Source: Poa pratensis
Lineage: Eukaryota; Streptophyta; Magnoliopsida; Poales; Poaceae
Assembly (NCBI GenBank): GCA_947311845.1
Contig: CAMZMU010000063.1
Location: 124,281,296-124,345,295, forward strand
Reading direction: 5' to 3'
Length of the DNA: 64,000 nt
The position numbers were made by a program, and so were the translations under genes. Of the stretch, positions 1 through 10,265 are shown piece by piece. How positions within the stretch are numbered: the first letter of the stretch is position 1; each line of letters opens with the position of its first letter. Under the pieces are notes generated by a model. That model was not told the origin of the DNA. It saw only the letters and a program-made list of their open reading frames with translations, and did not search any database.

Positions 1-1908
1 GATGGGCCTTCGGCTACTAGATCAGAAAGATTGACTGCTACAATTATAGTTCGGACCCGAGGCGATCAAGCTGGCTATAACTTTAGCCTAATGAATATAC
101 AGAGACACATCTAGAAGATATGCACATGGCTTAGATACTAGTACAAACAAAAGATGAATACCATATATGTGTGTTTACCAGGAAGACCTCCGCTACAGCG
201 TTATCGTCGTCACCGATGGTGGAACGATTGGCTTAGATGTGTTCGATCAAAAACAATAAGTCATACCGAGACGCTCTCCACTAAGCCCCGCAAATCGGGT
301 CGGGTTTGGCCGGGTCAGCCTCTTCCAGACCCATGCCCAATTAGCTAATGGGCAAGACATTCTACCAACGACCCTACCCATGGGTAGGATCTTAGACCCA
401 TGCCCAAACCCAAACCCGACGGGCAGATAGACCCATCGGGGGTCATGTTATGATCGTCCGATCAAAACAGATCAGATGAGTCAGTCACTCTGCCATCGTT
501 GAGGTTCTGTTATATAGGCAGCTATCCCTGTGCTTCCTGCTTCCACTAGCGAGGTGGTACTAATATAGCATGAGGACTACCGATCAGGTATGCAGCAAGG
601 CAGGAGAGAGTGAGCTGGTGAGCCAGTGGCAGCGTATACTGCTGGGCCGATAAGAAGTGTACTTGTTTTGGCCCAAATAAAACGTGTGCCATATGCGCTA
701 GATGTGCAAAGGCCTAGTAGTGCTAGTATGGATTCTTTTTTAACCTGGAAATTCTAGCGATTGGGTGCTGGATTTTGTACGTTATATCAAGTGCACTTAC
801 CAAAAATAGACCATTGATATACTGAATAAATTATTTATTGAATTATTAAAGTTAATCGGGTGACCCATCGGGCGACCCATAGGCATAACCTTATGCCATA
901 CCCTACCCACGACTAATCAGGTTGCCCATGGGTTAATTATTAAAGTTAATCGGGTGACCCATCGGGCGACCCATAGGCATAACCTTATGCCATACCCTAC
1001 CCACGACTAATCAGGTTGCCCATGGGCACGACCCATGGGCGAAGTAGACGACCCATACCCTACCCATTTGGGTCAGGTGCCCATGGGCGCTTCAACCCAT
1101 GGGCAGAATTGCCGGCCTGACTCTCCACAACCCTATCGGTCTTCTCTCGATGCAGAATCTCAAGTGACATGGTTTTGGAGACTGCTATGCTGGGTAGCCA
1201 TGACGCGATCATCGGGATGGTGAATCATGGAAGCATCACAATAAAATGAACTTGATAGGGGCAAGAGACAGGGGGAATGCGATTGTGTTCTAGATTCGTT
1301 TGTTCTCTTCTATCCTCAATATAGCCTCCGAATAGACACAAATTACATGCACTACAAGGTGGAAGAAGTAGGATAGGTGTGAGCATGCACATACTTGTTT
1401 ACAGGTAAATACGGTATTGTCGCACCAAGAAATTGTTTAATCTCCCATCAAAACATGCTCTATCTCGAATTCGCTTCACGTGATGCGCGTGTTGCTGCGT
1501 GGCGAGTCAGACGACGAAGGAGGACTATGCGTGAAGATGGTAGAAGATCTGTGTTTACACGCATGTCCAACTCTTCACCACTAGCAATGTGGGATTAAAG
1601 TACCAACTCCTTTGTACATGCCAATGTGCTAGCTGAATGGGTTTTTGAGTTTTTCATGTTTTCGTAGATTTAACGGACCAAGGCTTTATAAAATCCAACA
1701 CACCATGGCTTGTTCGGGTAATGTTTTAATAGTGGAGTAAGTTGATTGGTATTTTTTCCGAATTAGCAACCAGAAAGAGTAGTCGAAATTGTAGGGATTT
1801 CCCTATCAAAAGAAAAAAAATGTAGTGATGTCAATGGTGCCAGAAAATTGGAACCATGAGATTGCACCTAAGCCGATGTAGAATTTGTTTCAGACTTTGA
1901 GGGCCTCT
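1..1908. other. Intergenic DNA, no gene recognised
   Basis: I see no open reading frame that looks like a real protein here. The stretch contains direct and inverted runs of a motif resembling CCCATGGG / CGGGTGACCC (about 340-440 and 840-1095), which includes a 94-bp tandem duplication listed separately. Such motifs are typical of decayed repeats, but no terminal repeat or target duplication could be fixed. Confidence 0.5.
841..1026. repeat. 94-bp direct tandem duplication
   Basis: The unit beginning AATTATTAAAGTTAATCGGG at 841 is repeated without visible change from 935, and both copies end in CCCATGGG. The unit is rich in GACCCAT / CCCATGGG words. By my reading the copies are identical, so the duplication is young or maintained by slippage. 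No coding content. Confidence 0.9.
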
Positions 1909-2246
1909 TTAGTTCAAAGGATTCTCATAAGAATTTTGGAAAATTCAAATCCTTAGAAATATTTCCTATGATTGTTGATTCATTTGAAGGATTGAATTCC
2001 ATATGAACATTGTCCTAAGAAATCCTGTATACTATATTTCATATGAAATCGAACGCCCACTCAAATGGCATAGAGAGAATCCTTTGTTTTATTTCGATGT
2101 TGGAATCAAACACACTTTGGTACATATGAAATACTATAGGACTGGAATTGGCATGTCGACATTGCATTCTTATTGAGAATTCCTATTTTTTTTATTCTTC
2201 TATTTCTACGTTTTTATAATCCTGCAAATTGTATAGGCTAATCAAA
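1909..2246. mobile_element. Decayed MITE-like element
   Basis: The stretch starts with GGGCCTCTTTAGTTCAAAGG and has the internal layout (AATCCTT / AAGGATT words, then ATCCTGCAAAT close to the end) of a common grass MITE family whose ends read GGGCC...TTCAAAGGATT. The right terminal repeat is degraded, so the end is approximate and no target duplication was found. It lies about 570 bp upstream of C2 gene 1. Confidence 0.45.
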
Positions 2247-2437
2247 GTATATAAATGGGCCACTTCATGTTAGCTTGTTCTTGTGACAATTAGGAAAGTT
2301 TAGGATACCATGTGATCAGATTCGAACAAAGCAACCAGTATGCCTGCAATTCTTTCTGTCAGTTCTTCATCGGCAATTGGGCATATGCAGCTGGTCCACA
2401 GTTATGATTGTGAATTTTATTCCATCCAATGGAAAAG

Positions 2438-2450
2438 TTCAGGCACGTTC
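2438..2450. promoter_or_regulatory. Degenerate heat-shock-element-like site, C2 gene 1
   Basis: The sequence fits nTTCnnGAAnnTTCn except that the middle GAA reads GCA. The matching site in the duplicated promoter of C2 gene 2 is intact. It lies about 370 bp before the gene 1 ATG. Heat-shock factor binding is an inference from the consensus only. Confidence 0.4.
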
Positions 2451-2725
2451 CGGAGTAGTTAAGCATAACTTGCACTAGTGAGAGAGACAGAGAGTAGCAC
2501 TAGCTACCTTTCATCAGAAGCAACCAGACCGTCTTATACAATTCACAAATTCAACCATAGATGTTCTAGATGTTAAGATATTTTGGATTTTAAAACTTAA
2601 GAGTCTGTTGCATTTGTACGTAATTCTCTTGGCATCAGATGCGTGCGCATCCATGTAAGTAGCCCGACCGCCAAACTTGGAGCAGATTTAAAATCGTTGA
2701 CAGTGGGGCCCTCCAGCATACAGTA

Positions 2726-2735
2726 CTATACATAC
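2726..2735 (+). promoter_or_regulatory. TATA-like box CTATACATAC, C2 gene 1
   Basis: The decamer CTATACATAC lies 90 bp before the ATG. The same decamer is found at a similar distance before each of the other three C2 genes, which supports it as the core promoter element. Confidence 0.6.
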
Positions 2736-2815
2736 ACTGCGCTCCATGGTCGCCTTAAGTCCGTACGACTAAGCTAGCCACGTAGTAGCTCCTGAGTTGA
2801 GACGGTTAGCTAGCA

Positions 2816-3604
2816 ATGGCGCACAGGGTCCTGGCGCTGACGCTCGTCTCAGCTCACAACCTGAAGGACGTGAACCTGTTCAGCCGCATGGAGGTGTACG
2901 CCATCGCGTCCATCTACGGCGACCCTCGCACGCGGCAGCGCACCCAGACCGACCGCGACGGCGGCAGGCACCCGACGTGGGACCCCGACGACACGCTCTG
3001 GTTCGCCGTCCCGCCCACGGCCGCCGCGTCCGTCGGGGCCTACGTCCACGTCCTCCTCCGCACCCAACGGCTCTTCGGCATCGACGACCGCGACGTCGGC
3101 GAGGTGTTCATCCCTCTCGCCGACCTGCTCGACGGCGCCTGCGCCTCCGGCGGCGCCACGGCGCGGCAGTGCGCGTCGTACCAGGTCCGGAAGGTGCAAT
3201 GCGCCGAGCGCCGCGGCATCCTCCGCGTGTCGTACCGTTTCGGCCCCGTGATGGCGCCGCTTGTCCCGGATAACGAGTGCTGGGACAACGATGATCACCA
3301 GCTGCAGCCGTGGCAGTACCCTCGGTCGTATGCTTACGCGCCAAAGTATCCGGTGGTCTATCCTCCGGCGTGTCCTCGCATGCTGCCGGTACCCAGTCCT
3401 GGAGCCGGCTATGGCGCCGCCGCTGCGTCGGCGGGGACGAAGATTATTCAGAAGAACCGCATGTTTGCGCTGGGGCTCGGCGCTGGGTTGCTCAGCGGAG
3501 GCTTCGCGGGGATGCTGGGTGGCATGCCGTCGTCGGAAAAATCGGCTTATGATGATGCCGGGCACGGGACCGCGGCAGCTGATGCCGGAGGGGTTGCCGT
3601 CTAA
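2816..3604 (+). CDS. SRC2-like C2-domain protein, gene 1 (262 aa)
   Basis: Single-exon gene. An N-terminal C2 domain covers roughly residues 4-135, starting with the LTLVSAHNLKDVN strand typical of the plant SRC2/BAP-like group and including a DPDDTLWFAVP strand and a DVGEVFIPL strand. C2 domains of this group bind membranes or partner proteins, in some cases with calcium; only part of the acidic loop residues can be seen, so calcium dependence is uncertain. A linker rich in Pro and Tyr follows, then a Gly-rich hydrophobic stretch (FALGLGAGLLSGGFAGMLGG, about 217-236) with GxxxG spacing, as in SRC2 C-termini, which may enter or contact a membrane. The ATG follows a TATA-like box by 90 bp. High GC content and very G/C-ending codons. 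It is the sister copy of gene 2, from which it differs by an extra linker of about 30 residues after the C2 domain. Confidence 0.88.
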   Translation: MAHRVLALTLVSAHNLKDVNLFSRMEVYAIASIYGDPRTRQRTQTDRDGGRHPTWDPDDTLWFAVPPTAAASVGAYVHVLLRTQRLFGIDDRDVGEVFIPLADLLDGACASGGATARQCASYQVRKVQCAERRGILRVSYRFGPVMAPLVPDNECWDNDDHQLQPWQYPRSYAYAPKYPVVYPPACPRMLPVPSPGAGYGAAAASAGTKIIQKNRMFALGLGAGLLSGGFAGMLGGMPSSEKSAYDDAGHGTAAADAGGVAV

Positions 3605-5004
3605 AAGGATTTGCAGAGGTCATCAGGAATTCAGGATAGCCATGTACGTCGCTTGAATAAGACCATCAGATGTATATCAGATTTTTTATAAAAAATAGTG
3701 GAAGAGTTAATCTTCCGTCTGCATCGATCGTGCATGAGATGCAGACGGCCCAATCCAGTTAACTTGCTGAAATCCAATCATTCCCTCTGAACTGTGTTGT
3801 CACTTTAAGCTATATTGTATTTATTTTTTTGAATTTAGCTATTGTATATCTTTTAGTAGCACTCTATTCCACGCGCGCTTAATTCCTTGGAGAGTTGGAG
3901 TGATTGATTCTAAAAGTTGCACTGGATTACAAATCGATCAACAAGGACCTGTATTTGTAGCGTGTGAGTTTGTGACACATGCATACCTGAAAATTAGGGC
4001 CGCTAGATCAAACTCGAGATGCACAATGATTGTGACTTACGGCCCTGGTTGTGGGTTGCGAACGAAACGTCAGCTCCCGATCCCGATGACGATGCAGTGA
4101 CGGGAGTGGAAATATGTAGGACTAGTGCATGGAAACAGCAAGAATATATTCGGTCCCAAAATAGTTGTTCTTTTCTCTAGCAGTGGGTATTCCTAGCAGG
4201 GGTGGAGCCAGATCCAACCAAACCCTAGACTCATTTGTATTTAGTGTCGTAATTAAGCTAAGTGCTACCCGAAATCAACTATTTCACTAATATATAGGCA
4301 GAACAAAATTGTGAACCCATTCATGAAACATGTTGTGTGGAGGGTAAATATGCCAACTAAATGGACCTATTTCAAGAAAAATCCATAGGTTGGGTGAGGC
4401 GACTTTTTTTTGCTTATGACAAATCCTCTGGCTTGCCGATACCTCAGTAGTCCAGTTGGGCTTGGATCAATTGTCATTAACCATCTTGGGCTAAATTTTG
4501 AATTGACCACCAATACTCATGAGGATCGCCGCGTGCCGCACTCCTGCATAGGCGTCTGCTTGCTTCCTCTCCGATTCAGTCTTTTCTATCGGGCCACGCC
4601 CGAGAGGGTGCAACGTGCCTCACTAGTCCACGTGGGAGACTCGACCCACTCACTCTCACTCTAGTCACCGCTACACACCCTCCCTCGTTCTCACCGCGTC
4701 ATCCAACGATGGATTCTTCACCCCTGCCACCGCCATGAAAGAAAGGAGTACTCATGATAGTACATCATAAACACCAAGAAAAGCCCATGTTGACTTAAAT
4801 CTAATAAATTGTCAGCAGAAAGCATTAACAAATCCATATTTATTATCTCTTATCCTCAATGAAGGAATTTTTTGTATTACATTCGCTGTGAAAATAGTTA
4901 TATTTTGGTTAGGCTATAGAGTGAAAGTATGTTGTGGTCTCATCTCTAAGTTTTACCCACCTTATCTTACCCATTTGCTTCAAGATAGTTTTTGCTTGTG
5001 CAAA
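3605..5004. other. 3' flank of C2 gene 1 and intergenic DNA
   Basis: The first 580 bp or so (to about 4190) align with the flank of C2 gene 2 at 10968-11431 and 21677-21730, so they belong to the duplicated segment. An AATAAG near 3656 may serve as a poly(A) signal. From about 4190 to the CACTA element I see no gene. Confidence 0.6.
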
Positions 5005-5738
5005 AGACACTAGTAGGAGAATGTCATTCTGTGGCGCACCAAAAATGTTTCTATGGCGCATGGTCGGTGCGCCACAGAATCCTCGCCACAAAAATATATT
5101 TCTGTGGCGCACGGAACTATGCGCCACAGAAAGTAGACAATTCTGTGGCGCACCTCCAGAAATGCGCCACAGAAATATTTCTGTGGCGCACGGCCTGACG
5201 TGCGCCACAAAAGAGAGTGCGCCACTAAATTATTTTTCATGCGCCACAGAAATAATTTTGATTATTTGCTGTATTTGACAATAATGTATCTGTGGCGCAC
5301 TTTGTTCGTGCGCCACAGAATATGGTGCGCCACAAAATTATTTACCGTGCGCCACAAAATTATTTGCTGTATATATTGTCGATTATTTGCTGTATTATCG
5401 ATTATTTGCTGTATTTGACAATAATATAGGTATATTACAGTATTTATACAGAAAATAATAGAAACAGTAATATATTTGACACGGTATTAAAACAGACAGA
5501 TAAATATGTCATCACATCACTTAGAGCCCGAGATACATACATATATAGTAGAAGCATATGCATTTAACATTGGCATATGCATTGGGATAAGTCATAGTAC
5601 AAGCATATGCATCTAACATTGGCATATGCATGAAAATAAAACATTAGTCTTAACCAAGTACAGTGGAAATATCAGTCTACATAAATAAGTGGACAAGTCA
5701 ACATAAAACATAGTACGGAAAGAAGTGGACAAGTCGCT

Positions 5739-6563
5739 CTATGGGTCGTCGTCCCTATTCTGCTGAGCCCAGAACATCGGATCTGCGGGGTCATCAGTGT
5801 CCTCGCTCCCCCACGGCTGACCCGAAAGAGTGCGGAACGGAGGTACGCCGTCCCGCCTATTCACCTCGACCCAGTGCCTAGGGTCGCTGTGGTGATAAGC
5901 ATCGGGGTTCGGCGGCCCGAACATCCGCAGTAGATGCTGCTCCGACTCCTGCCACTCCTGGTGCCGCTGCTGCTGCCACTCCTCCGACGCCTGCCGCTCC
6001 TGCTGCCGCTTCTGCCACCGCTGCTCAGAGTCGGAATCCCAGTCCTTCTCCCAGTCCTCCTCCTGCTGCTCCTCCTCCTCCGCCCAGATCCCAAGAGAAG
6101 TGATGTCGTCGTCAGTAGGACCGGCGCCGTGGGAAGGACCGGTGCCGTACGAAGGACCAGCACCGTCAAAAGGACTAGCGCCGAACTGCTGGTAGGACAT
6201 CAAGTTTGGCTCGTTCTGTAGGAGATTCCTCACATACGGGCCGTCCTGGGGGCGTGCGTTGCGATGTGCGATCTGCGCCTCAGCCAACCAGTGCTCCTTC
6301 TCCTTGGCCATTTCCACCTGTCTGATCCCATCCGGTATGTACTCATTCACACGGTGGCGATCCGCTGGGTAGTTCAGATCCTTATCTTTCTTCTTATCAC
6401 CGTACTCGTGTACGGCGAAATAATCATAGGCGCGCGCCGCCTCCTCCACTGTATTAAACTGCCCAGCCCAGTGTTTCCTCTTGTTGATATGGATCTGACA
6501 TCCATACACGTACCGACCAAGCTTCTTCCTATAGCACGCCCTCTCACCCTTAAACCCGGCCAT
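5739..6563 (-). CDS. AP2/ERF-like domain protein carried by CACTA 1 (274 aa)
   Basis: The first 65 or so residues resemble an AP2/ERF DNA-binding domain: after FKG and RYVYGC comes WAGQFNTVEEAARAYD, then A..EYGD and LNYP, matching the family pattern W-L/A-G-x-F-x-T-x-E-E-A-A-R-A-Y-D...LNFP. The basic first beta strands are less typical. The rest is low-complexity: Gly/Pro repeats (GPSYGTGPSHGAGPT), an acidic run, and a Gln/Glu/Arg-rich region (about 165-215) likely to be helical. AP2 domains bind DNA in plant transcription factors; here the gene lies inside a transposon, so it is either a captured host gene or a transposon-encoded DNA-binding protein. An upstream exon is possible. The reading frame is open throughout. 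Confidence 0.65.
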   Translation of the reverse strand: MAGFKGERACYRKKLGRYVYGCQIHINKRKHWAGQFNTVEEAARAYDYFAVHEYGDKKKDKDLNYPADRHRVNEYIPDGIRQVEMAKEKEHWLAEAQIAHRNARPQDGPYVRNLLQNEPNLMSYQQFGASPFDGAGPSYGTGPSHGAGPTDDDITSLGIWAEEEEQQEEDWEKDWDSDSEQRWQKRQQERQASEEWQQQRHQEWQESEQHLLRMFGPPNPDAYHHSDPRHWVEVNRRDGVPPFRTLSGQPWGSEDTDDPADPMFWAQQNRDDDP

Positions 6564-6864
6564 TCCGTGAAACTAAAACATATTAAAAACAAATTCATTA
6601 GAATCAAAAAACTACACAACTATATACTATAAACTACACAATGTGGAAATTACACAATATAAACCAATGAACAGAACTAAAATTATTTTTTAGCAAAGTC
6701 ATGCCAAAATTATATTCATGCATGTAGGGACATTGATCAAATATGCAAAAGTATAACTAATACATCTTGATCCCATGAATAATTTGGTCCATTTTTATTT
6801 AACCCTAATACATCACGAATAATATCACTAATACATCTCCTCTCCCATGCATGAACCTCTCAAA

Positions 6865-7248
6865 CTAACTTCGACCGGGTCCTGAGCCGCGGGGTGCTGA
6901 GCCGCGGGCGCTGCGCATCCAAAGATAAGGAACCCTCACAGGGTCATAGCTCACGTGAGGAGGAACCCTCTGAAGAAACGACCATGTATTGTTGTACTGC
7001 CTATCCAACAAATACATGTAGCGACGGACGTGCTCGTCCTCCTCCCTGATACGGCGACGTACCACCTCCTCGGGGGCCGGCTCCCTCTGCACCGAGCGTG
7101 GCCCACGCGACTGCCACCAAAGAAGATCCGGGTCGACGACGTCACCCGGATTCCTCACCAAGATACGCGTCCCGGAAGGTAGCACCTCCCAGTGCCAGCC
7201 CGGCGGAGTCTAGTCGCGGACATCGCCCCTCTGGTCCAACAGTGACAT
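6865..7248 (-). pseudogene. Unknown reading frame upstream of the AP2-like exon
   Basis: From an ATG at 7246-7248 the frame reads about 127 residues but has one in-frame TAG at 7210-7212. The rest is open and coding-like, with WWQSRGPRSV, an Arg/Glu-rich helix and YMYLLDRQYNNTWSFLQRVP. I do not recognise a family. It lies about 300 bp before the AP2-like frame on the same strand and may be an earlier exon of the same transposon gene, with the first part as untranslated leader. Confidence 0.35.
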
Positions 7249-7878
7249 CGTCCGCCGAGAACAATAAACTAAAAACACAATTTTTAAGTAGCAAGCAAAT
7301 TTAAATAAGGAACCCTCACAACTAAAATTATCTACAATCTAAGGTACACAACTATATACTACAAACTAGACAACTAAATTATCAATTATCAAATTATGAG
7401 GGAGTCTTCTTCATATGTCCTATTTTTAGCAAAGTCATGCCAAAATTCACGAAATTTTTTGGCATGACCTTTGCTAAAAAAGGGACATATGGAGTACCCG
7501 AATTTGCCGGAACGGAAGTTAATCGATGTTCCGGCAATCTCAAGGGCCTCTCGGGGTACCTGCAAGCATTTCACAAAAAATCCACATCTCCGGCCGGCAT
7601 CTCCACGACACGATGGTCGGAGCACAAACAACCACGACACGATGGTCGTGGTAGCACAGATCAACACAAGCACACACAACTTCTCGATCGGGGTACCAAT
7701 AGCTCACCAAAGGGCGTCTTCTTGAAATTGAAGCACACACAGGAACTTCTAGCACACACAAGAACCTCTGCACCTGTACAACCAAAAAAAAGAAAAGGAT
7801 CATGAACTTGAAGCAGAAACAAGAAAACGATCCGAGTCATACAAGTCATATTACATAAAAAACTGCATAAAATTAAAT

Positions 7879-8033
7879 GTTTCCCGATGTTTCCCGATGT
7901 TCCCGATTTTCCCGATGTTCCCGATGTTCCCGATTTTCCCGATGTTCCCGATGATCCCGATGTTCCCGATGTTCCCTATGTTCCCGATTTTCCCGATGTT
8001 CCCGATGTTCCCGATTTTCCCGATGTTCCCGAT
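7879..8033. repeat. 9-bp minisatellite (TTCCCGATG)n
   Basis: About 17 tandem units of TTCCCGATG or TTCCCGATT, with one GATCCCGATG and one CCCTATG variant. It is inside CACTA 1, flanked by short GGCCGGCATCTCC words that also occur at about 7590. The reading frames through it are repeat artefacts. Confidence 0.9.
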
Positions 8034-9268
8034 TTGTGGCCGGCATCTCCGGCCGGCAACATCCACATACACTGTCGGAACACAAGCTACATGGATGAAC
8101 CAATGCAAAACTTGTCTTCATGGATGACCAATGCAAAACTTGTCTACATGTATTTCTGACTGTTACATCTCTACAAAATATAAATCTTGCAAATTCCAAC
8201 TAAAAATGATCTTCATGAAAGTTAAAAAGTACCAACTTTGGAAGCTTACAAAATTATCAAATCTTGATCCTATTTACAATGTACCTTCATGGATCTCTTG
8301 CACTATGTTATTACTTCATGATAAAGCTCAAAAATAAATTTTTGAAAACTTCAAACACCTTAATTCAGGTCAGTTTTTAAGGTATGTTTAAACAGTGACC
8401 ATATGTTAAACACCTTAAACCTCAATTTTTTCATCTCCAATCTAACCTAACACTAACCTAGCAACTAACACTAACTTGGGTTTGGAATTTTAACAAACAC
8501 CTAGCTAGCTAGAGGTATGGGAAGGAGGAGAGGGAGAGAGTGGCAGCGCACCTCGGGAGGGAAGGGAGGCGCGGTGGCAGACGGCGGTGGAGATGCTCTC
8601 GTGGGCGCGGATGGGCGGACGGCGGTGGAGGTGCTCGTCGTGGGCACCGGCGTCGAGGTGCTGGGTCCGAGCGCGGCGCGGGTGGACGGGATCCGAGGTC
8701 GCGGCGCGTGTGCGGCGGGTTGGGTGGTGCGGCCGGCGGCAGCGAGTGGGGGCGGTGGTGTGCGGCGAGTGGGGGCGGGTTGGGCTGCGGCGGCCGGCGG
8801 CGGCGAGTGGGGGCGGTGGTGGTGCGCGGCGCGTGGGAGAAGAGAAAGGAAAGAGAGAAAGCTAGGGGGCGGCCGGGCTCGGGGTAAAACGGTTAAGTTA
8901 GTAAATTTTGTGGCGCACCGGTTGTGATGCGCCACATAAATGTTATTTTCAGTGGCACATCCAGAACCGTGTGCCACAGAATAAGCACCTCGAGGGGCCT
9001 ACCACATTTCTGTGGCGCACTGGACAGGATGCGCCACAGAAATGTTGCTTTCTGTGGCGCATCCAGTACAGTGTGCCACAGAAATGTCACTAGATTTTTG
9101 TGGAGGCGGGACCCACCATATTTCTGTGGCGCATTCCAGCTTGCATGCGCCACAGTATTCTGTGGCGCACATGGCAGGGTGTGCCACTAAAATGGTTTTG
9201 TGGCGCATGGCATGTATGGTGCGCCACAAAATGTCGTTCCATAGAAAGGCACTTCCCTACTAGTGAGA

Positions 9269-9584
9269 CGTATGAGATGCTCTTTGAGATCCTTTCTAAA
9301 GTTTCACTCCCTAAGATACATCATGATTTTAGTTAAATCTAGAAGAATAATGGCATAATAGATATCCTAAAGCTTAAATAAGAAGTTCAACTTTGGCCAA
9401 GGATCCTCAAGATCTTCACTATGGCATTTATCCTTTTGGCAACATCGCCATAATGAATACACTGAATCCAAACCTTCTCCACTTGAGGCATAATTCCTCA
9501 TGCTCCCTCCCACAAATTTCATATAGAATAGTATTGGATATCGATCGTGCAATTGATTGATTCGAACGAAGCATGCAGTATGCA
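9269..9584. other. Intergenic DNA between CACTA 1 and the gene 2 promoter
   Basis: AT-rich and unique-looking. No reading frame or repeat boundary is recognised. Confidence 0.4.
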
Positions 9585-9679
9585 TGCATTTCTTTCTGTC
9601 AGATCTTCTTGGGAAATTGGGCATTCGTGCAGCTGGTCCACAGTTACGAGTGTGAATTATGTTCCATTTAGTGGAAAAG

Positions 9680-9692
9680 TTCAGGAACGTTC
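9680..9692. promoter_or_regulatory. Heat-shock-element-like site 1, C2 gene 2
   Basis: Perfect TTCnnGAAnnTTC (three alternating units), read as TTCAGGAACGTTC. Its core GGAACGTTCC is a palindrome with an ACGT centre, so a bZIP factor is an alternative reader. Confidence 0.5.
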
Positions 9693-9784
9693 CGGTCTAG
9701 TTAACCATTAACTTGCAGTTGCACCAGTGAAAGAGTCCTAGCACAATCTTTCATCAGAAGCAACTTGACCATCTAGTTGAAAAG

Positions 9785-9797
9785 TTCAGGAACGTTC
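9785..9797. promoter_or_regulatory. Heat-shock-element-like site 2, C2 gene 2
   Basis: Second perfect TTCAGGAACGTTC, at the join of the tandem promoter duplication. Confidence 0.5.
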
Positions 9798-9832
9798 CGG
9801 TCCACAGTTACGAGTGTGAATTAGTGGAAAAG

Positions 9833-9845
9833 TTCAGGAACGTTC
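9833..9845. promoter_or_regulatory. Heat-shock-element-like site 3, C2 gene 2
   Basis: Third perfect TTCAGGAACGTTC, in the second copy of the duplicated block, about 420 bp before the ATG. Confidence 0.5.
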
Positions 9846-10156
9846 CGGTCTAGTTAACCATTAACTTGCAGTTGCACCAGTGAAAGAGTCCTAGCACAAT
9901 CTTTCATCAGAAGCAACTTGACCGTCTTATACAATTCACAACTCGAATTTCTATGTTCTACAGATGTTAAGATCTTTAGGGTTTACAAATTACAACTTAC
10001 AATTATGCAGATGAGATTGTCAGGAACAAGATGCTGCATCTCTGTAGTTCCCCATGGCATCAGATGCGTTCACATCCATGTAGTCCGCCCGCCAAACTTG
10101 GACCAGATTTTAAATAATGTGCGTTGACAGTGGGTCCTACGCGCCTTCTGTAGAAC

Positions 10157-10166
10157 CTATACATAC
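10157..10166 (+). promoter_or_regulatory. TATA-like box CTATACATAC, C2 gene 2
   Basis: Same decamer as in the other three C2 promoters, 109 bp before the ATG. Confidence 0.6.
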
Positions 10167-10265
10167 CTCTGCCCGCCGTGGCCGTATTAAGCCCGTACGT
10201 ATGGCAAGCTCGCAGCCAGCCACGTATCTGCCTTCGATCGCCTGAGCTGAAGCAGATAATCAGCA

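Larger units (their letters stand above)
5008..9265. mobile_element. CACTA transposon 1 (4.26 kb, carries an AP2-like gene)
   Basis: The left end reads CACTAGTAGG and the right end CCTACTAGTG. It is flanked by the 3-bp target duplication AGA (5005-5007 and 9266-9268), as expected for CACTA (En/Spm) elements. Both subterminal regions (about 5025-5360 and 8906-9235) hold many direct and inverted copies of a motif around TGTGGCGCAC / GTGCGCCACA, the usual kind of transposase-binding array. No TNP2-type transposase is seen, so the element is probably non-autonomous. Its only convincing coding part is on the minus strand: an AP2/ERF-like exon and an upstream unknown reading frame. A GC-rich block at about 8515-8890 lies at the 5' side of that gene. 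Confidence 0.9.
9635..9926. repeat. Tandem duplication in the C2 gene 2 promoter
   Basis: A block starting GGTCCACAGTTACGAGTGTG at 9635 is repeated from 9799 with an internal 11-bp loss, so the period is 164 bp falling to 153 bp. It duplicates the GTTCAGGAACGTTCCGG motif. The promoter of C2 gene 1 (about 2390-2535) has a single copy of the same block, so the duplication came after the gene duplication. Confidence 0.85.

Noticed and set aside
2849..3565. 238-residue frame on the minus strand over C2 gene 1 (and similar ones over the other C2 genes)
   Set aside because: High-GC exons leave the opposite frames open; the protein is Arg/Ala-rich without a domain, and the + strand frame is a clear C2 protein.
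7879..8033. Array of short repeats considered as CRISPR
   Set aside because: Units are 9 bp and contiguous without spacers, and this is plant nuclear DNA.
7851..8199. Frames such as FPDVPDFPDVPD... through the 9-bp repeat
   Set aside because: They are translations of a simple minisatellite in CACTA 1.
8501..8977. 158-residue Pro/Ala/Thr-rich minus-strand frame and overlapping + strand frames
   Set aside because: Low-complexity GC-rich block next to the CACTA 1 end; several frames are open at once and none has a domain. It may be leader or promoter of the AP2-like gene.
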